NCBI GenBank assembly: GCA_012038135.1
Contig: JAAVJQ010000001.1
Coordinates: 248,001-312,000, forward strand
DNA length: 64,000 bases
DNA from: Salinimicrobium nanhaiense
GTDB lineage: Bacteria; Bacteroidota; Bacteroidia; Flavobacteriales; Flavobacteriaceae
Direction: 5' to 3'
Positions 29,778 through 38,602 of the stretch are shown one piece after another. The notes beneath the pieces are model-generated. The model saw only the letters and a list, made by a program, of their open reading frames with translations. It was not told the origin of the DNA and did not search any database. Made by a program: the position numbers and the translations under genes. Every line of letters starts with the position of its first letter. Position 1 is the first letter of the stretch.

Positions 29778-30368
29778 ATGTTCACAGGCATTATTGAAGA
29801 ACTGGGAGTTGTCACTGCCCTGGAAAAAAGCGGCGGAAATCTACATATTACAATTCAGGCCAAAATGACCGGGGAGCTGAAAATCGATCAAAGTGTATCC
29901 CATAATGGTATTTGCCTCACGGTTGTAGATATTAAAGATGATGCATACACCGTCACCGCAATTGATGAAACCCTTAACAAGACCAACCTTGGAAATTTAA
30001 AGGTGGGAGAAGGTGTTAATTTGGAAAGAGGAATGAAGGTGGGAGCAAGATTAGACGGCCATATTGTCCAGGGACATGTAGATCAAACCGCTGTCTGCAC
30101 CAGGATTGACAACAAGGAAGGCAGCAGGGAATTTACCTTTGAATATGATCCTACATTTCAAAATGTGACTATTGAAAAAGGCTCAATAACCATTAATGGG
30201 GTGAGCCTTACCGTGGTTAACTCCCAAAAAAGCCATTTTAGCGTGGCTATTATTCCCTATACGCTCGCACACACCACTTTTGGCTCTCTACAAGAAGGTG
30301 ACAGGGTCAATCTTGAGTTTGATGTGATTGGAAAATATGTGCAGCGTCTTATGCAGTTGAATGCTTAG
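29778..30368 (+). CDS. ribE: riboflavin synthase, alpha subunit
   Basis: 196 residues made of two lumazine-binding repeats: MFTGIIEELG and SHNGICLTVV in the first half, GHIVQGHVD and INGVSLTVV in the second. It converts two 6,7-dimethyl-8-ribityllumazine molecules into riboflavin. No FMN riboswitch was recognised in the 59-bp leader. Confidence 0.95.
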   Translation: MFTGIIEELGVVTALEKSGGNLHITIQAKMTGELKIDQSVSHNGICLTVVDIKDDAYTVTAIDETLNKTNLGNLKVGEGVNLERGMKVGARLDGHIVQGHVDQTAVCTRIDNKEGSREFTFEYDPTFQNVTIEKGSITINGVSLTVVNSQKSHFSVAIIPYTLAHTTFGSLQEGDRVNLEFDVIGKYVQRLMQLNA

Positions 30369-30369
30369 C

Positions 30370-30645
30370 TCACCGCTTAGGCTGAAGCTTGTACAGACCT
30401 ATAACACCCAATCCTATTCCTGTAAGAAAAAGAGGAAAGATATAGTCATTTATTGGCAGGCAAAGACCTACAGGAGGAGAAATGCCTCCGGGATTTCCGC
30501 CATCTCCCTGTCCACATGTTCCAGAGGTGGTGTCTTGTGCAGTCATGGGCTCGGGAGGAAATTCTGAAGTAACCTGACAAAAGATTACTGATTGAAAACC
30601 CAGTAAAGCAATCAAAAAAAGTATATATCGCAATTTTTTTTCCAC
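30370..30645 (-). CDS. small secreted/membrane protein with C-terminal PVGLCLPINDY signature
   Basis: 91 residues. The signal peptide ends near FCQ, a Gly/Pro/Cys-containing middle follows, then PPVGLCLPINDY, a hydrophobic segment (IFPLFLTGIGLGVIGLY) and a basic tail. This tripartite end (short motif, membrane segment, basic residues) resembles C-terminal sorting signals such as PEP-CTERM or PID-CTERM. It is a paralogue of the next gene upstream. Function unknown. Confidence 0.7.
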   Translation of the reverse strand: MEKKLRYILFLIALLGFQSVIFCQVTSEFPPEPMTAQDTTSGTCGQGDGGNPGGISPPVGLCLPINDYIFPLFLTGIGLGVIGLYKLQPKR

Positions 30646-30746
30646 GGCGGAAAAGTAAAGCGATAATTTTATTTTACAATGTGAAAAGTGCCTTTAATCG
30701 GGTTTTTAACACCTTTAATCGAATAAATAGATCTTTCGGAAAAGAA

Positions 30747-31037
30747 TTAGCCCGACTTTTCCAATCGCCACATCATAAAACTACCCAATGCAATTCCGCT
30801 GAGTAACAGTGGCAGGAGATAATCATTAATAGGTAAACACAATCCTACCGGAGGTGGTATTCCCGGACCTCCTCCTTTACCTCCCTCAGGCATTTGCCCG
30901 CATGGACCTCTTCCATTACCGGGATTAGCCGCAGTAGTAGGTTGTGGAGGCCCCTGGGCAGGCCCCTGACTATAGACCGCAAGAGTAAAGCCTGCAATTG
31001 CAAACGCTAAAACCCACAATTTTAAACTTTTACCCAT
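30747..31037 (-). CDS. small secreted/membrane protein, paralogue with the same C-terminal signature
   Basis: 96 residues from the ATG at 31037. An exact AAGGAGG ribosome-binding sequence lies 9 nt upstream, which rules out the TTG 9 bp earlier. A signal peptide (ending VYSQ) is followed by a Gly/Pro-rich middle, PPPVGLCLPINDY, the hydrophobic stretch LLPLLLSGIALG and a basic end. The shared last ~35 residues with its neighbour imply common processing or anchoring. No function assigned. Confidence 0.72.
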   Translation of the reverse strand: MGKSLKLWVLAFAIAGFTLAVYSQGPAQGPPQPTTAANPGNGRGPCGQMPEGGKGGGPGIPPPVGLCLPINDYLLPLLLSGIALGSFMMWRLEKSG

Positions 31038-31202
31038 GACTAACAACCTCCTTATTTTTTAAGGAATCTAAAATTAAAAAAGGTGCAGCTGACATTGGAA
31101 CCCTACTTCTCTAATACTCAAAAATATGAAATAAAACGAGCTTTTCTAAAAAAGGAGTTATAATTTAAGAAAATACCTACAAAAATAAAGCAGTATTAGA
31201 AG

Positions 31203-31245
31203 GACTGAATGGAGATATGAGCAAAGACGCTCCCTTCATTCAGTC
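31203..31245. other. imperfect hairpin upstream of the M16 peptidase gene
   Basis: GACTGAATG(GGAG) at 31203-31214 can pair with CTCCC(TT)CATTCAGTC at 31230-31245 with a small bulge. It lies about 95 bp before the peptidase start, in a ~300-bp gap that has no other recognised gene. It could be a leader structure or a small terminator. Confidence 0.4.
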
Positions 31246-31340
31246 AAGAAAGGAAATATATCTTTAGAAAGATAAAAACAACACTGCCAGTCTATTGCAA
31301 AATATATTTATATTTATCAACATAACTCAAACTTTGACAT

Positions 31341-34235
31341 ATGAAAAGCATAAGATTAATTCTTCTCCTTTTAATTATTTCGCTCTCCTCCACTTCTTTT
31401 GTGGCCGCTGAGCAGGTAAAAGGAAATGAAGCTCAAACGAAACAGGACCAGGACCAGGACCAGGGACTTTCCATCGAATTTGAAAAATACGAGCTGGATA
31501 ATGGTCTCAATGTGGTCCTCCATCAGGATGATTCAGATCCTATTGTGTCCGTAGCTATTCAATACGGGGTGGGATCCAATAGAGAGAAAAAAGGACGCAC
31601 CGGTTTTGCTCACCTTTTCGAACACATGTTGTTCCAGGAGTCGGAAAATGTGGAACAAGACCAGTTTTTCAAGAAGATCCAGGATGTGGGAGGAACCTTA
31701 AATGGAGGAACCTGGGTTGACGGCACCATTTATTATGAAGTAGTTCCTAAAAATGCCCTTGAAATGGTGATGTGGCTGGAGTCTGACCGGATGGGATATT
31801 TTATCAATACTGTAACTGAATCGGCTTTTTCGAATCAACAGGAGGTAGTTCAGAACGAAAAACGTCAGCGGGTTGACAACAATCCCTATGGCCACACCAA
31901 CTGGGTGATCGATAAAAATCTTTTTCCTGACGGACATCCGTACAGCTGGCAGGTAATTGGTGAGTTGGAAGATCTAAAAAGCGCAACTGTTGAAGATGTA
32001 AGGGAATTCTATGATAATTTTTACGGACCCAACAACGCCACCCTTGTGATCGCAGGAGATTTTAATAAAGAAGAAACCAAAAAGCTGGTTGAAAAATACT
32101 TTGGAGAGATCAAAAGACGAAAGGAAGTTGCCCCGCTTAAAGTACAGAACGTAAAATTGAAGGAGACTAAAAGACTTTATCATGAAGATAATTTTGCCAC
32201 AGCTCCGCAGTTAAATATGGTATGGCCGGCAGTGGAACAATATACAGAAGACGCCTATGCTCTTGATTTCCTTGCACAGATCCTTTCAGACGGAAAAGAA
32301 GCACCTCTTTACGAAGTGCTGGTAAAAGAGAAGGAACTTACCTCTCAACCCAGAGCGTTTAACAGCGCTGACCAGATTGCGGGGAAATTCCGCATTATGG
32401 TTACAGCTAATGCAGGAATTGACCTTGATAAAGTGGAAGCGGGAATCAATGAAGCCTTTGATCGGTTTGAAAAAAAAGGTGTAACTCAAAAGGATATAGA
32501 GCGCATCAAAGCCGGATTAGAAACAGATTTTTACAACGGAATAAGCAGCGTGCTTGGAAAATCCTTTCAGCTGGCACAGTATGATGTATTTACAGGAGAT
32601 CCCGGATATATTGAGCAGGATATTGAAAATATCAAGGCGGTGACCAAAGAAGATGTGATGAGGGTTTACGAGAAATATATAAAGAACAAGCCTTACGTTT
32701 TGACCAGCTTTGTGCCGAAAGGTCAGCTGGAGCTAATCGCTGAAAATTCTGAAAAAGCTGAAGTTGTAGAAGAAGAAATCACTGAAAATGTTGAAACAGC
32801 AGTAGCTGAAGCTTCCGAAGAAAAGGAAATCGAAAAAACACCTTCTAAAATCAACCGTTCCACTCCACCGGCAGTTGGAGATACACCCTCTCTCAATGTT
32901 CCTGAATCCTGGAATGTAGAACTGGAAAATCAGCTTAAAGTTTACGGAATTGAGCAGACGGAACTGCCTTTAGTGAACTTTAGCCTGGTAATTGAAGGTG
33001 GTCATATGCTGGACGACCTCAATAACAAAAATGGGGTAGCCAACCTGATGACCGATATCCTTATGGAAGGTACAGCCAATAAAACCCCGGCAGAACTTGA
33101 AGAAGCCATTGATATGTTAGGTGCAAACATCAATATGTACACCACCAATGAATCTATTGTGATTCGGGGAAATACTCTTAAACGTAATTTTGAAGAAACC
33201 ATGGAACTGGTGGAGGAAATTCTCCTGGAACCAAGATGGGATGAGGAAGAGTTTGGCCGCATCAAAACCAGCACGATCAACAGCATAAAGAGGAACCAGG
33301 CTAATCCCAATTATATAGCAAACCAGGTGTATAACAAATTGCTATACGGGGAAAATCATCCTTTTGCTCATCCTACTTCGGGAACTGTAGAGTCTGTAGA
33401 GGCCATTACAATGCAGGACCTTAAGGATTTCTATAATAATTATTTTTCTCCTACAGTAAGTCGTTTCCATGTGGTTGGTGATATTTCGAAATCGGAGGCA
33501 CTAGAGGCCATTGATGACATTGAGGAAGAGTGGGAAGCCAGGGAAGTCAATATTCCGGAGTATGAGGTAGTGACCAACAGGGATAAAGCATCCTTATATT
33601 TTGTAGATGTTCCCGGCGCCAAACAGTCTGTAATCAATATTGGATACATCGCACTGCCACGCACCAGTAAGGAATTCTTCCCTGCGGAAGTAATGAACTA
33701 TAAACTCGGAGGCTCTTTCTCCGGAAACGTAAATCTTATCTTAAGAGAAGAAAAAGGTTATACCTACGGTGCCCGCTCAGGTTTTAGCGGTTCTAAGATC
33801 CCCGGCACCTTTACTGCTTCCTCCAGCGTGCGTACCAATGCAACAGGAGAATCTGTTGGAATTTTTAGAGATGAGATAGCGAAATATAGAGAAGGTATAA
33901 AGCCTGAGGATCTTGAATTCACCAAAAATGCCCTCATTAAATCTAATGCGCTGCGATTTGAGACCCAGGGTTCTTTATTGGGAATGCTTCAGGAAATGAG
34001 TGCATATGACCTGCCGGCAAATTATATTGAGCAGGAGGAGAACATCATCAGGAATATGACTTTGGAGCAGCATAAAAAACTGGCTCAAAAATATCTTGAT
34101 GAATCAAAAATGGCTTATTTGGTTGTAGGTGATGCCGAAACCCAATTTGAGCAGTTCAAGGATATGGGCTTTGATGAAGTAATACTGCTGAATAAAGAAG
34201 GAGAAGAAGTGAAACTTGAGGAAGTAAAACAGTAA
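31341..34235 (+). CDS. two-domain M16 zinc metallopeptidase (insulinase family)
   Basis: 964 residues with a signal peptide ending near FVAA. The N-terminal repeat has the inverted zinc motif HLFEH (His91, Glu94, His95) in RTGFAHLFEHMLF and acts as the catalytic half. An acidic Glu/Ala linker (residues ~470-510) precedes the second M16 repeat, which lacks the motif and keeps the substrate-binding RxxxY-type region (GYTYGARSGF). Family members degrade peptides in the periplasm. The substrate is unknown. It has its own terminator. Confidence 0.93.
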   Translation: MKSIRLILLLLIISLSSTSFVAAEQVKGNEAQTKQDQDQDQGLSIEFEKYELDNGLNVVLHQDDSDPIVSVAIQYGVGSNREKKGRTGFAHLFEHMLFQESENVEQDQFFKKIQDVGGTLNGGTWVDGTIYYEVVPKNALEMVMWLESDRMGYFINTVTESAFSNQQEVVQNEKRQRVDNNPYGHTNWVIDKNLFPDGHPYSWQVIGELEDLKSATVEDVREFYDNFYGPNNATLVIAGDFNKEETKKLVEKYFGEIKRRKEVAPLKVQNVKLKETKRLYHEDNFATAPQLNMVWPAVEQYTEDAYALDFLAQILSDGKEAPLYEVLVKEKELTSQPRAFNSADQIAGKFRIMVTANAGIDLDKVEAGINEAFDRFEKKGVTQKDIERIKAGLETDFYNGISSVLGKSFQLAQYDVFTGDPGYIEQDIENIKAVTKEDVMRVYEKYIKNKPYVLTSFVPKGQLELIAENSEKAEVVEEEITENVETAVAEASEEKEIEKTPSKINRSTPPAVGDTPSLNVPESWNVELENQLKVYGIEQTELPLVNFSLVIEGGHMLDDLNNKNGVANLMTDILMEGTANKTPAELEEAIDMLGANINMYTTNESIVIRGNTLKRNFEETMELVEEILLEPRWDEEEFGRIKTSTINSIKRNQANPNYIANQVYNKLLYGENHPFAHPTSGTVESVEAITMQDLKDFYNNYFSPTVSRFHVVGDISKSEALEAIDDIEEEWEAREVNIPEYEVVTNRDKASLYFVDVPGAKQSVINIGYIALPRTSKEFFPAEVMNYKLGGSFSGNVNLILREEKGYTYGARSGFSGSKIPGTFTASSSVRTNATGESVGIFRDEIAKYREGIKPEDLEFTKNALIKSNALRFETQGSLLGMLQEMSAYDLPANYIEQEENIIRNMTLEQHKKLAQKYLDESKMAYLVVGDAETQFEQFKDMGFDEVILLNKEGEEVKLEEVKQ

Positions 34236-34255
34236 ACTCCTTTAGAATAAAACTG

Positions 34256-34286
34256 AAACCCTCGCTGAAAAGTGAGGGTTTTTTTC
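34256..34286 (+). terminator. terminator after the M16 peptidase
   Basis: AAACCCTC.CT pairs with AG.GAGGGTTT around GAAA, followed by seven T residues, 20 bp after the stop codon. Confidence 0.88.
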
Positions 34287-34334
34287 ATAGTACCTTCAGG
34301 AAGCAAAGGTTTTTTCAGAATTGTTTCGGATTTT

Positions 34335-34736
34335 TTATAATCCGGAACCCTCTCCTGTAATTGCATTTCCCGCTCTCCCCATCTCCACCACATATACAAG
34401 TGTAGCTCCTAAAGAATAAAAAACAATGTCCAGCCATTCAAAATAGCTACCCAGAATAATTATTGCAATATTATTTTCCTCCAGCCCCAGCAGCTTTACA
34501 ATTCTCAGGTACTGTAGCGCTTCAACAGCAATAGCAAAAAGGAGTACTCCAAAAATGGCACTTTTGACGGGTATTCTAAAAAAACTTTTCAGCAGGCAGT
34601 AGAGAAATACCACAACAAGAAGATCTCCCCCATAAGGTCTAATAATGGAGTCCTTCACAAAAGCTGCGATAATAGTCAGCAGCAGGAAAAGGAGAATTGC
34701 AGCGAAAAAATATTTTTTTTGAAAGTGGATCATCAT
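34335..34736 (-). CDS. DUF2809-like small membrane protein
   Basis: 133 residues with four hydrophobic segments. Conserved-looking sites are IRPYGGDLLVV near residue 31, VEALQYLRIVKLLGLE near 70 and FEWLDIVFYSLGA near 100. This pattern fits DUF2809; VanZ-like proteins are related in layout. Function unknown. It converges with the M16 gene and is divergent from the transporter. Confidence 0.75.
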   Translation of the reverse strand: MMIHFQKKYFFAAILLFLLLTIIAAFVKDSIIRPYGGDLLVVVFLYCLLKSFFRIPVKSAIFGVLLFAIAVEALQYLRIVKLLGLEENNIAIIILGSYFEWLDIVFYSLGATLVYVVEMGRAGNAITGEGSGL

Positions 34737-34849
34737 TTAAAAGTAGTAAAATCAAAAAAAGATCTGTTTCAGAATTAGCGAAAGAAATTCTAATTTCTTG
34801 TGCAGTGATTTTCTGATCCAAATTCTGCGGAAAGATATATTTTTGCAGC

Positions 34850-36235
34850 ATGGCAGCAAGAGGCGGTTTTTCAAGCAGAATTGGTTTTATAGCAGCCGCG
34901 GCAGGATCGGCGGTTGGATTGGGGAATATTTGGCAATTCCCATACGTGGCGGGACAAAATGGAGGTGCCGCCTTTTTATTGATCTACATTTTCTGGATCT
35001 TCCTTATAGGTTTTCCCATTATGCTGGGAGAGATCACCCTGGGAAGGAGCGCACAGGCAAATCCTTATGGTGCCTATAAAAAATACGGCGGAAAAATCTG
35101 GGGACTGGTAGGGCTTTTCGGAATTTTATCAGGAGTAATGATCCTCTCTTTCTATAACGTGGTTTCCGGCTGGGCATTTGGTTATTTTCTTGAAACTGCC
35201 TTCGGAAATCTGCTCGAAGAGGAAAGTTATTCTACTTTTTTTGGAGATTATGTAGCCGATTTTTCAGATAATCTCTGGTTCAGCTTTGGCTTTATGGCGA
35301 TAACAGCAGTAATTGTACTGCAGGGTGTGAAAAAAGGGATCGAAGGCTCTGCTAAAATCCTTATGCCCGCACTTTTCGTTCTTTTGCTGGGAATCATCAT
35401 TTACGGGCTCATGCTTCCCGGGGCAATGGAAGGCGTTAAATTCTATCTCCTGCCCGACTTCAGCCTTATCAATGGCGCCACCATCTATTCGGCATTGGGT
35501 CAGGCGTTCTTTTCCTTAAGTCTCGGGATGGGTGGTTTGATCACCTATGGCTCTTACCTCAGCAAAAAGGAAAATATCGTGAGCTCTGCCACTTTGGTCG
35601 CAATTGCAGATACTTTGGTGGCCTTTCTGGCGGGATTGATGATCTTCCCACTGGTCTTTTCGCAGGGACAATCCCCTTCTGAAGGGCCGGGATTGGTTTT
35701 TGTCGCTTTACCCGGAATCTTTCAGGCGATGGGCCCTATTTTGGGGAAAGTAATAGGCAGTAGTTTTTTCCTGTTGTTATGTTTCGCCGCCCTTACCTCA
35801 ACGATTTCTCTGCTCGAAGTTGCGGTAGCCTACTTTATTGATGAACGCAAATGGCCCCGCAAAAAGGCCGTTTTGGTAATGGCTTTTCTTATTTTTCTTA
35901 TTGGTATTCCAAGTATGTTGGGCTATGGCGCGGTGCAAAGTTTGACAGCTTTTACTTTTTACGAAGGCACCTCAAAAAGCTTTATGGACCTTATCCAGGA
36001 CGTATTCTCGGTGGTGGCTTTACCTTTAGGTGGTTTCCTGCTGAGCCTTTTTATTGCCACCCGCTGGACGACCGCAAAATTTTCTGAAGAAATTAGCCAT
36101 GGAGCTCCAAATTATAAGGGGTCCTTCCTTGAAACTTTCCTCAACATCATGATTAAATACATTTGCCCTGTGGTGTTGGGATTCATGTTTGTGCTTACGG
36201 TGCTTCAGAAGTTCTTTAATGTGGAATTATTTTGA
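34850..36235 (+). CDS. sodium-dependent transporter, NSS/SLC6 family
   Basis: 461 residues, about eleven to twelve membrane segments. The N-terminal RIGFIAAAAGSAVGLGNIWQ is the diagnostic unwound first helix of NSS carriers, followed by FPYVAGQNGGAAFLL. These import amino acids or related compounds with sodium. A TATTTTTG sequence ends only 4 bp before the ATG, so if it is the -7 element the mRNA would be leaderless. Confidence 0.92.
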   Translation: MAARGGFSSRIGFIAAAAGSAVGLGNIWQFPYVAGQNGGAAFLLIYIFWIFLIGFPIMLGEITLGRSAQANPYGAYKKYGGKIWGLVGLFGILSGVMILSFYNVVSGWAFGYFLETAFGNLLEEESYSTFFGDYVADFSDNLWFSFGFMAITAVIVLQGVKKGIEGSAKILMPALFVLLLGIIIYGLMLPGAMEGVKFYLLPDFSLINGATIYSALGQAFFSLSLGMGGLITYGSYLSKKENIVSSATLVAIADTLVAFLAGLMIFPLVFSQGQSPSEGPGLVFVALPGIFQAMGPILGKVIGSSFFLLLCFAALTSTISLLEVAVAYFIDERKWPRKKAVLVMAFLIFLIGIPSMLGYGAVQSLTAFTFYEGTSKSFMDLIQDVFSVVALPLGGFLLSLFIATRWTTAKFSEEISHGAPNYKGSFLETFLNIMIKYICPVVLGFMFVLTVLQKFFNVELF

Positions 36236-36239
36236 TCTT

Positions 36240-36279
36240 GCTTCGGAAGCAAAGTGAAATTTTAATTTGCTTCCGAAGC
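36240..36279. repeat. 14-bp inverted repeat after the NSS transporter
   Basis: GCTTCGGAAGCAAA (36240-36253) is the exact complement of 36266-36279 around a 12-nt loop. There is no T-run, so it is not a standard terminator, though it may still stabilise or end the message. Confidence 0.6.
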
Positions 36280-36385
36280 CAATAAATTCTGAGGTTCCCA
36301 AAATATCATTTTTGGGAGGTATTCTTATTTTTCCTGGAGCTTTTAACTGAAACCATTAAAATGGTTTGACAATCCCAATTCTTCA

Positions 36386-36411
36386 TAGCCCCGGGTTTAA
36401 ACCCGGGGCTA
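36386..36411. repeat. perfect 26-bp palindrome
   Basis: TAGCCCCGGGTTT is followed directly by its complement. It lies in the gap between the NSS transporter and the 80-residue gene. Such CCCGGGTTTAAACCCGGG elements recur in Bacteroidota genomes (from memory, not searched). Confidence 0.75.
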
Positions 36412-36459
36412 ATAAATAATTTGTTTGTTTGGTAGTACCTGAAACATTATTATTCAAGC

Positions 36460-36702
36460 TTACTTTTTACGAATATTCTCCAGAGGTATAGAATTCAAGT
36501 CCTCTGGATCAATACCGTTCGGCAAATCCATGAGTGGCTGTATAGAAACAGTTATAGCAATGGTCTCATTTTTTTCATAAAAGTAATAATCCTCAATGTC
36601 TACATTGACTACTTTTCCTTCCACATATTCGTAGCCCTCCTCGTCATCTTTTTCGAAATAAGCAACTACCTGTTGTCCAATTAATTTTTCTAAAGCATTC
36701 AT
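36460..36702 (-). CDS. small acidic protein of unknown function
   Basis: 80 residues, strongly acidic (EKDDEEGYEYVEGK), soluble, with a predicted beta-rich centre (KVVNVDIEDYYFY, IAITVSIQPL). No family recognised. The first residues NALEKLIGQQVVAYF and the layout could be a small beta-barrel or SH3-like fold, but that is a guess. Confidence 0.6.
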   Translation of the reverse strand: MNALEKLIGQQVVAYFEKDDEEGYEYVEGKVVNVDIEDYYFYEKNETIAITVSIQPLMDLPNGIDPEDLNSIPLENIRKK

Positions 36703-36897
36703 CTTTAATAATTTAAATTAATACTAATCAGAGTTTTTAACCGAGTTGCAAAATCGATTTAAGATAAAAATTATTCCGATGATTCCGATCTCAGATTTTC
36801 CTAAAAGAAGAAAAATCATTTGGGTAACCCTTTAAATCTATCTTAAAAAGAGGAAGGAAATACCCTGAAAGTTTTATTTTGATCTCCACGACAGCTA

Positions 36898-38130
36898 ATG
36901 AAGGAGACACTACTTAAAAGAATACCGGAAAGGATCGAAGTCATTGACGTACTTCGTGGCTTTGCTCTGGCAGGCATCCTCTACGCCCACATGGTCTTTT
37001 GGTATACCGGTGCTGCCCTGCCAGAAGAAGTATACTTCCAGTTCAGCAGTTTTGCAGACAATGTTTCCATGGCCATTTTTGGTGCTTTTGTCTTCGGAAA
37101 ATTCTTTTCTGTCTTTTCCTTTTTATTCGGGTTGAGCTTTTACCTGCATTTTCAGAAGAAAAAGACAACCTCCGGATTTCTGAAAATATATCTCTGGCGG
37201 CTGTCTTTGCTCCTTTTGATCGGTATTGTACATCATCTTTTTTGGCGGGGAGATATCCTGGCGATTTATGCAGTATTGGGCGGATTACTAATGCTTTTTC
37301 GGAAGCTTCCGCTTAAGCTGTTGCTCCTTTTCTCAATCGTACTTATCACCAATCTTCCCTCTCACCTGTATGAACTTTTTTTACCGCCGGTTCAAAATAC
37401 TGAAGTCAATTTTCCCATGGCCGAAGAGGCTGAGCGATATTACGCGCTGGTGCAAAAGGGAGATCTGGTCACCAACTTAAGGGAGAACCGGAATTCCTGG
37501 GATGCAAAGATCCGGTATCAGCTGGAAAGCGGCAGGTTACTTATGACCTTGGGGTATTTTCTGCTGGGACTATGGGCCGGTCGCAGCAATTTGTTTACTC
37601 TCCTAAAAGAAAATATTGAGAAATTCAGAAGCTGGAATAAGGTTTCAAAAATGCTGGTTTTGACATTGCTTTTAATAGGTTTGCTCATGTACCTTTTTGA
37701 CCTGGTCACACTTCCGCAGCTGCATATAGTACCTGAGCTCAAATGGACTGCCGGCTTTTTATTCAGTATCTATAATGCCTGTCTCACGATCTTTTACATC
37801 AGCGGGATCACTCTTTTATTCCAAAGCAGGTCTTTCAACAGCTTGCTTAAACCTTTGGCCGTAATGGGAAGAATGGCGCTGACAAATTACCTGCTACAAA
37901 CCCTATTCGGCCTGCTTATCTTTTACAGGTTTGGCTTCGGACTTTTTGAACAGACTTCTCCCGCTATCAACATATTGTTGACGGTGCTCGTATTCTACTT
38001 TCAGCTGAAATTCAGTGAGTACTGGCTGGCGCGTCATAAGCAGGGGCCGGTGGAATGGCTTTGGAAAAGCCTTACTTATTTCCGGTTCTATTCAAATAAG
38101 AAGCGCAACACAGAAGCCGTATCTTCATAA
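36898..38130 (+). CDS. DUF418 family membrane protein
   Basis: 410 residues with about nine membrane segments. The N-terminal RIEVIDVLRGFALAGILYAHM is the acyltransferase-3/DUF1624-like start, and the C-terminal LAVMGRMALTNYLLQTLFG with FSEYWLARHKQGPVEWLWK is the DUF418 signature. Members are inner-membrane proteins, probably transferring small groups to envelope molecules; the substrate is unknown. Confidence 0.9.
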   Translation: MKETLLKRIPERIEVIDVLRGFALAGILYAHMVFWYTGAALPEEVYFQFSSFADNVSMAIFGAFVFGKFFSVFSFLFGLSFYLHFQKKKTTSGFLKIYLWRLSLLLLIGIVHHLFWRGDILAIYAVLGGLLMLFRKLPLKLLLLFSIVLITNLPSHLYELFLPPVQNTEVNFPMAEEAERYYALVQKGDLVTNLRENRNSWDAKIRYQLESGRLLMTLGYFLLGLWAGRSNLFTLLKENIEKFRSWNKVSKMLVLTLLLIGLLMYLFDLVTLPQLHIVPELKWTAGFLFSIYNACLTIFYISGITLLFQSRSFNSLLKPLAVMGRMALTNYLLQTLFGLLIFYRFGFGLFEQTSPAINILLTVLVFYFQLKFSEYWLARHKQGPVEWLWKSLTYFRFYSNKKRNTEAVSS

Positions 38131-38222
38131 GAAAACCAGAGGAAATCGTACGTCTCCCTTTGCTCCCATCTGGAACCATGAAATGGTGCGCAGGAAAGAA
38201 AAAACATAAAACCACCTGTGTT

Positions 38223-38488
38223 ATGACAGCGAAAGCGACTAAAAAATTATCCAGTAAAGAGCAGGAAAAAATACTGGAAATTTTGGGAGAACGATTTATA
38301 AAAAATTTGGAGAGGCACAAAAGCCTTTAGCGGGAGAAAGTAAGAAGAACATGTGAAAACCGGGAGGAGCTTTTTTTTGTGACCGCCACTACGATCATGT
38401 CTTTGTTTATCACAATGGAGCCAAATCTTATTACGCCGCCAGAGGTTTTAGGGGTAAAGGTCTAAGAGAGGATTTTTCCCGGGATTGA
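38223..38488 (+). pseudogene. DUF4256 gene with internal deletion
   Basis: The first 36 codons (38223-38330) encode an intact DUF4256-like start (LSSKEQEKILEILGERF, then ERHKSL and stop). From about 38357 another frame encodes the family's C-terminal end (GGAFFCDRHYDHVFVYHNGA, then SYYAARGFRG) and stops at 38486-38488. The middle, which I expect to be over 100 codons, is missing and the two parts are in different frames. This is a clear broken gene and no product is expected. Confidence 0.85.
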
Positions 38489-38553
38489 TGTATAAAAGGT
38501 GGAGCTTTATCTGCCCCACCTTTTTTCTTTAGTATTGATATTTCCTAAAACTA

Positions 38554-38584
38554 AAACCGCCCCGGTTGCCCGGAGCGGTTTTTA
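38554..38584 (-). terminator. terminator after the large lipoprotein gene
   Basis: AAAACCGC.CCGG pairs imperfectly with CCGG.GCGGTTTT, with T-rich flanks on both sides, 19 bp after the stop codon on the minus strand. A weaker GGTGG...CCACC hairpin with T-run lies just before (about 38498-38527). Confidence 0.75.
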
Positions 38585-38602
38585 AAAATGTATTCAGATT
38601 AA

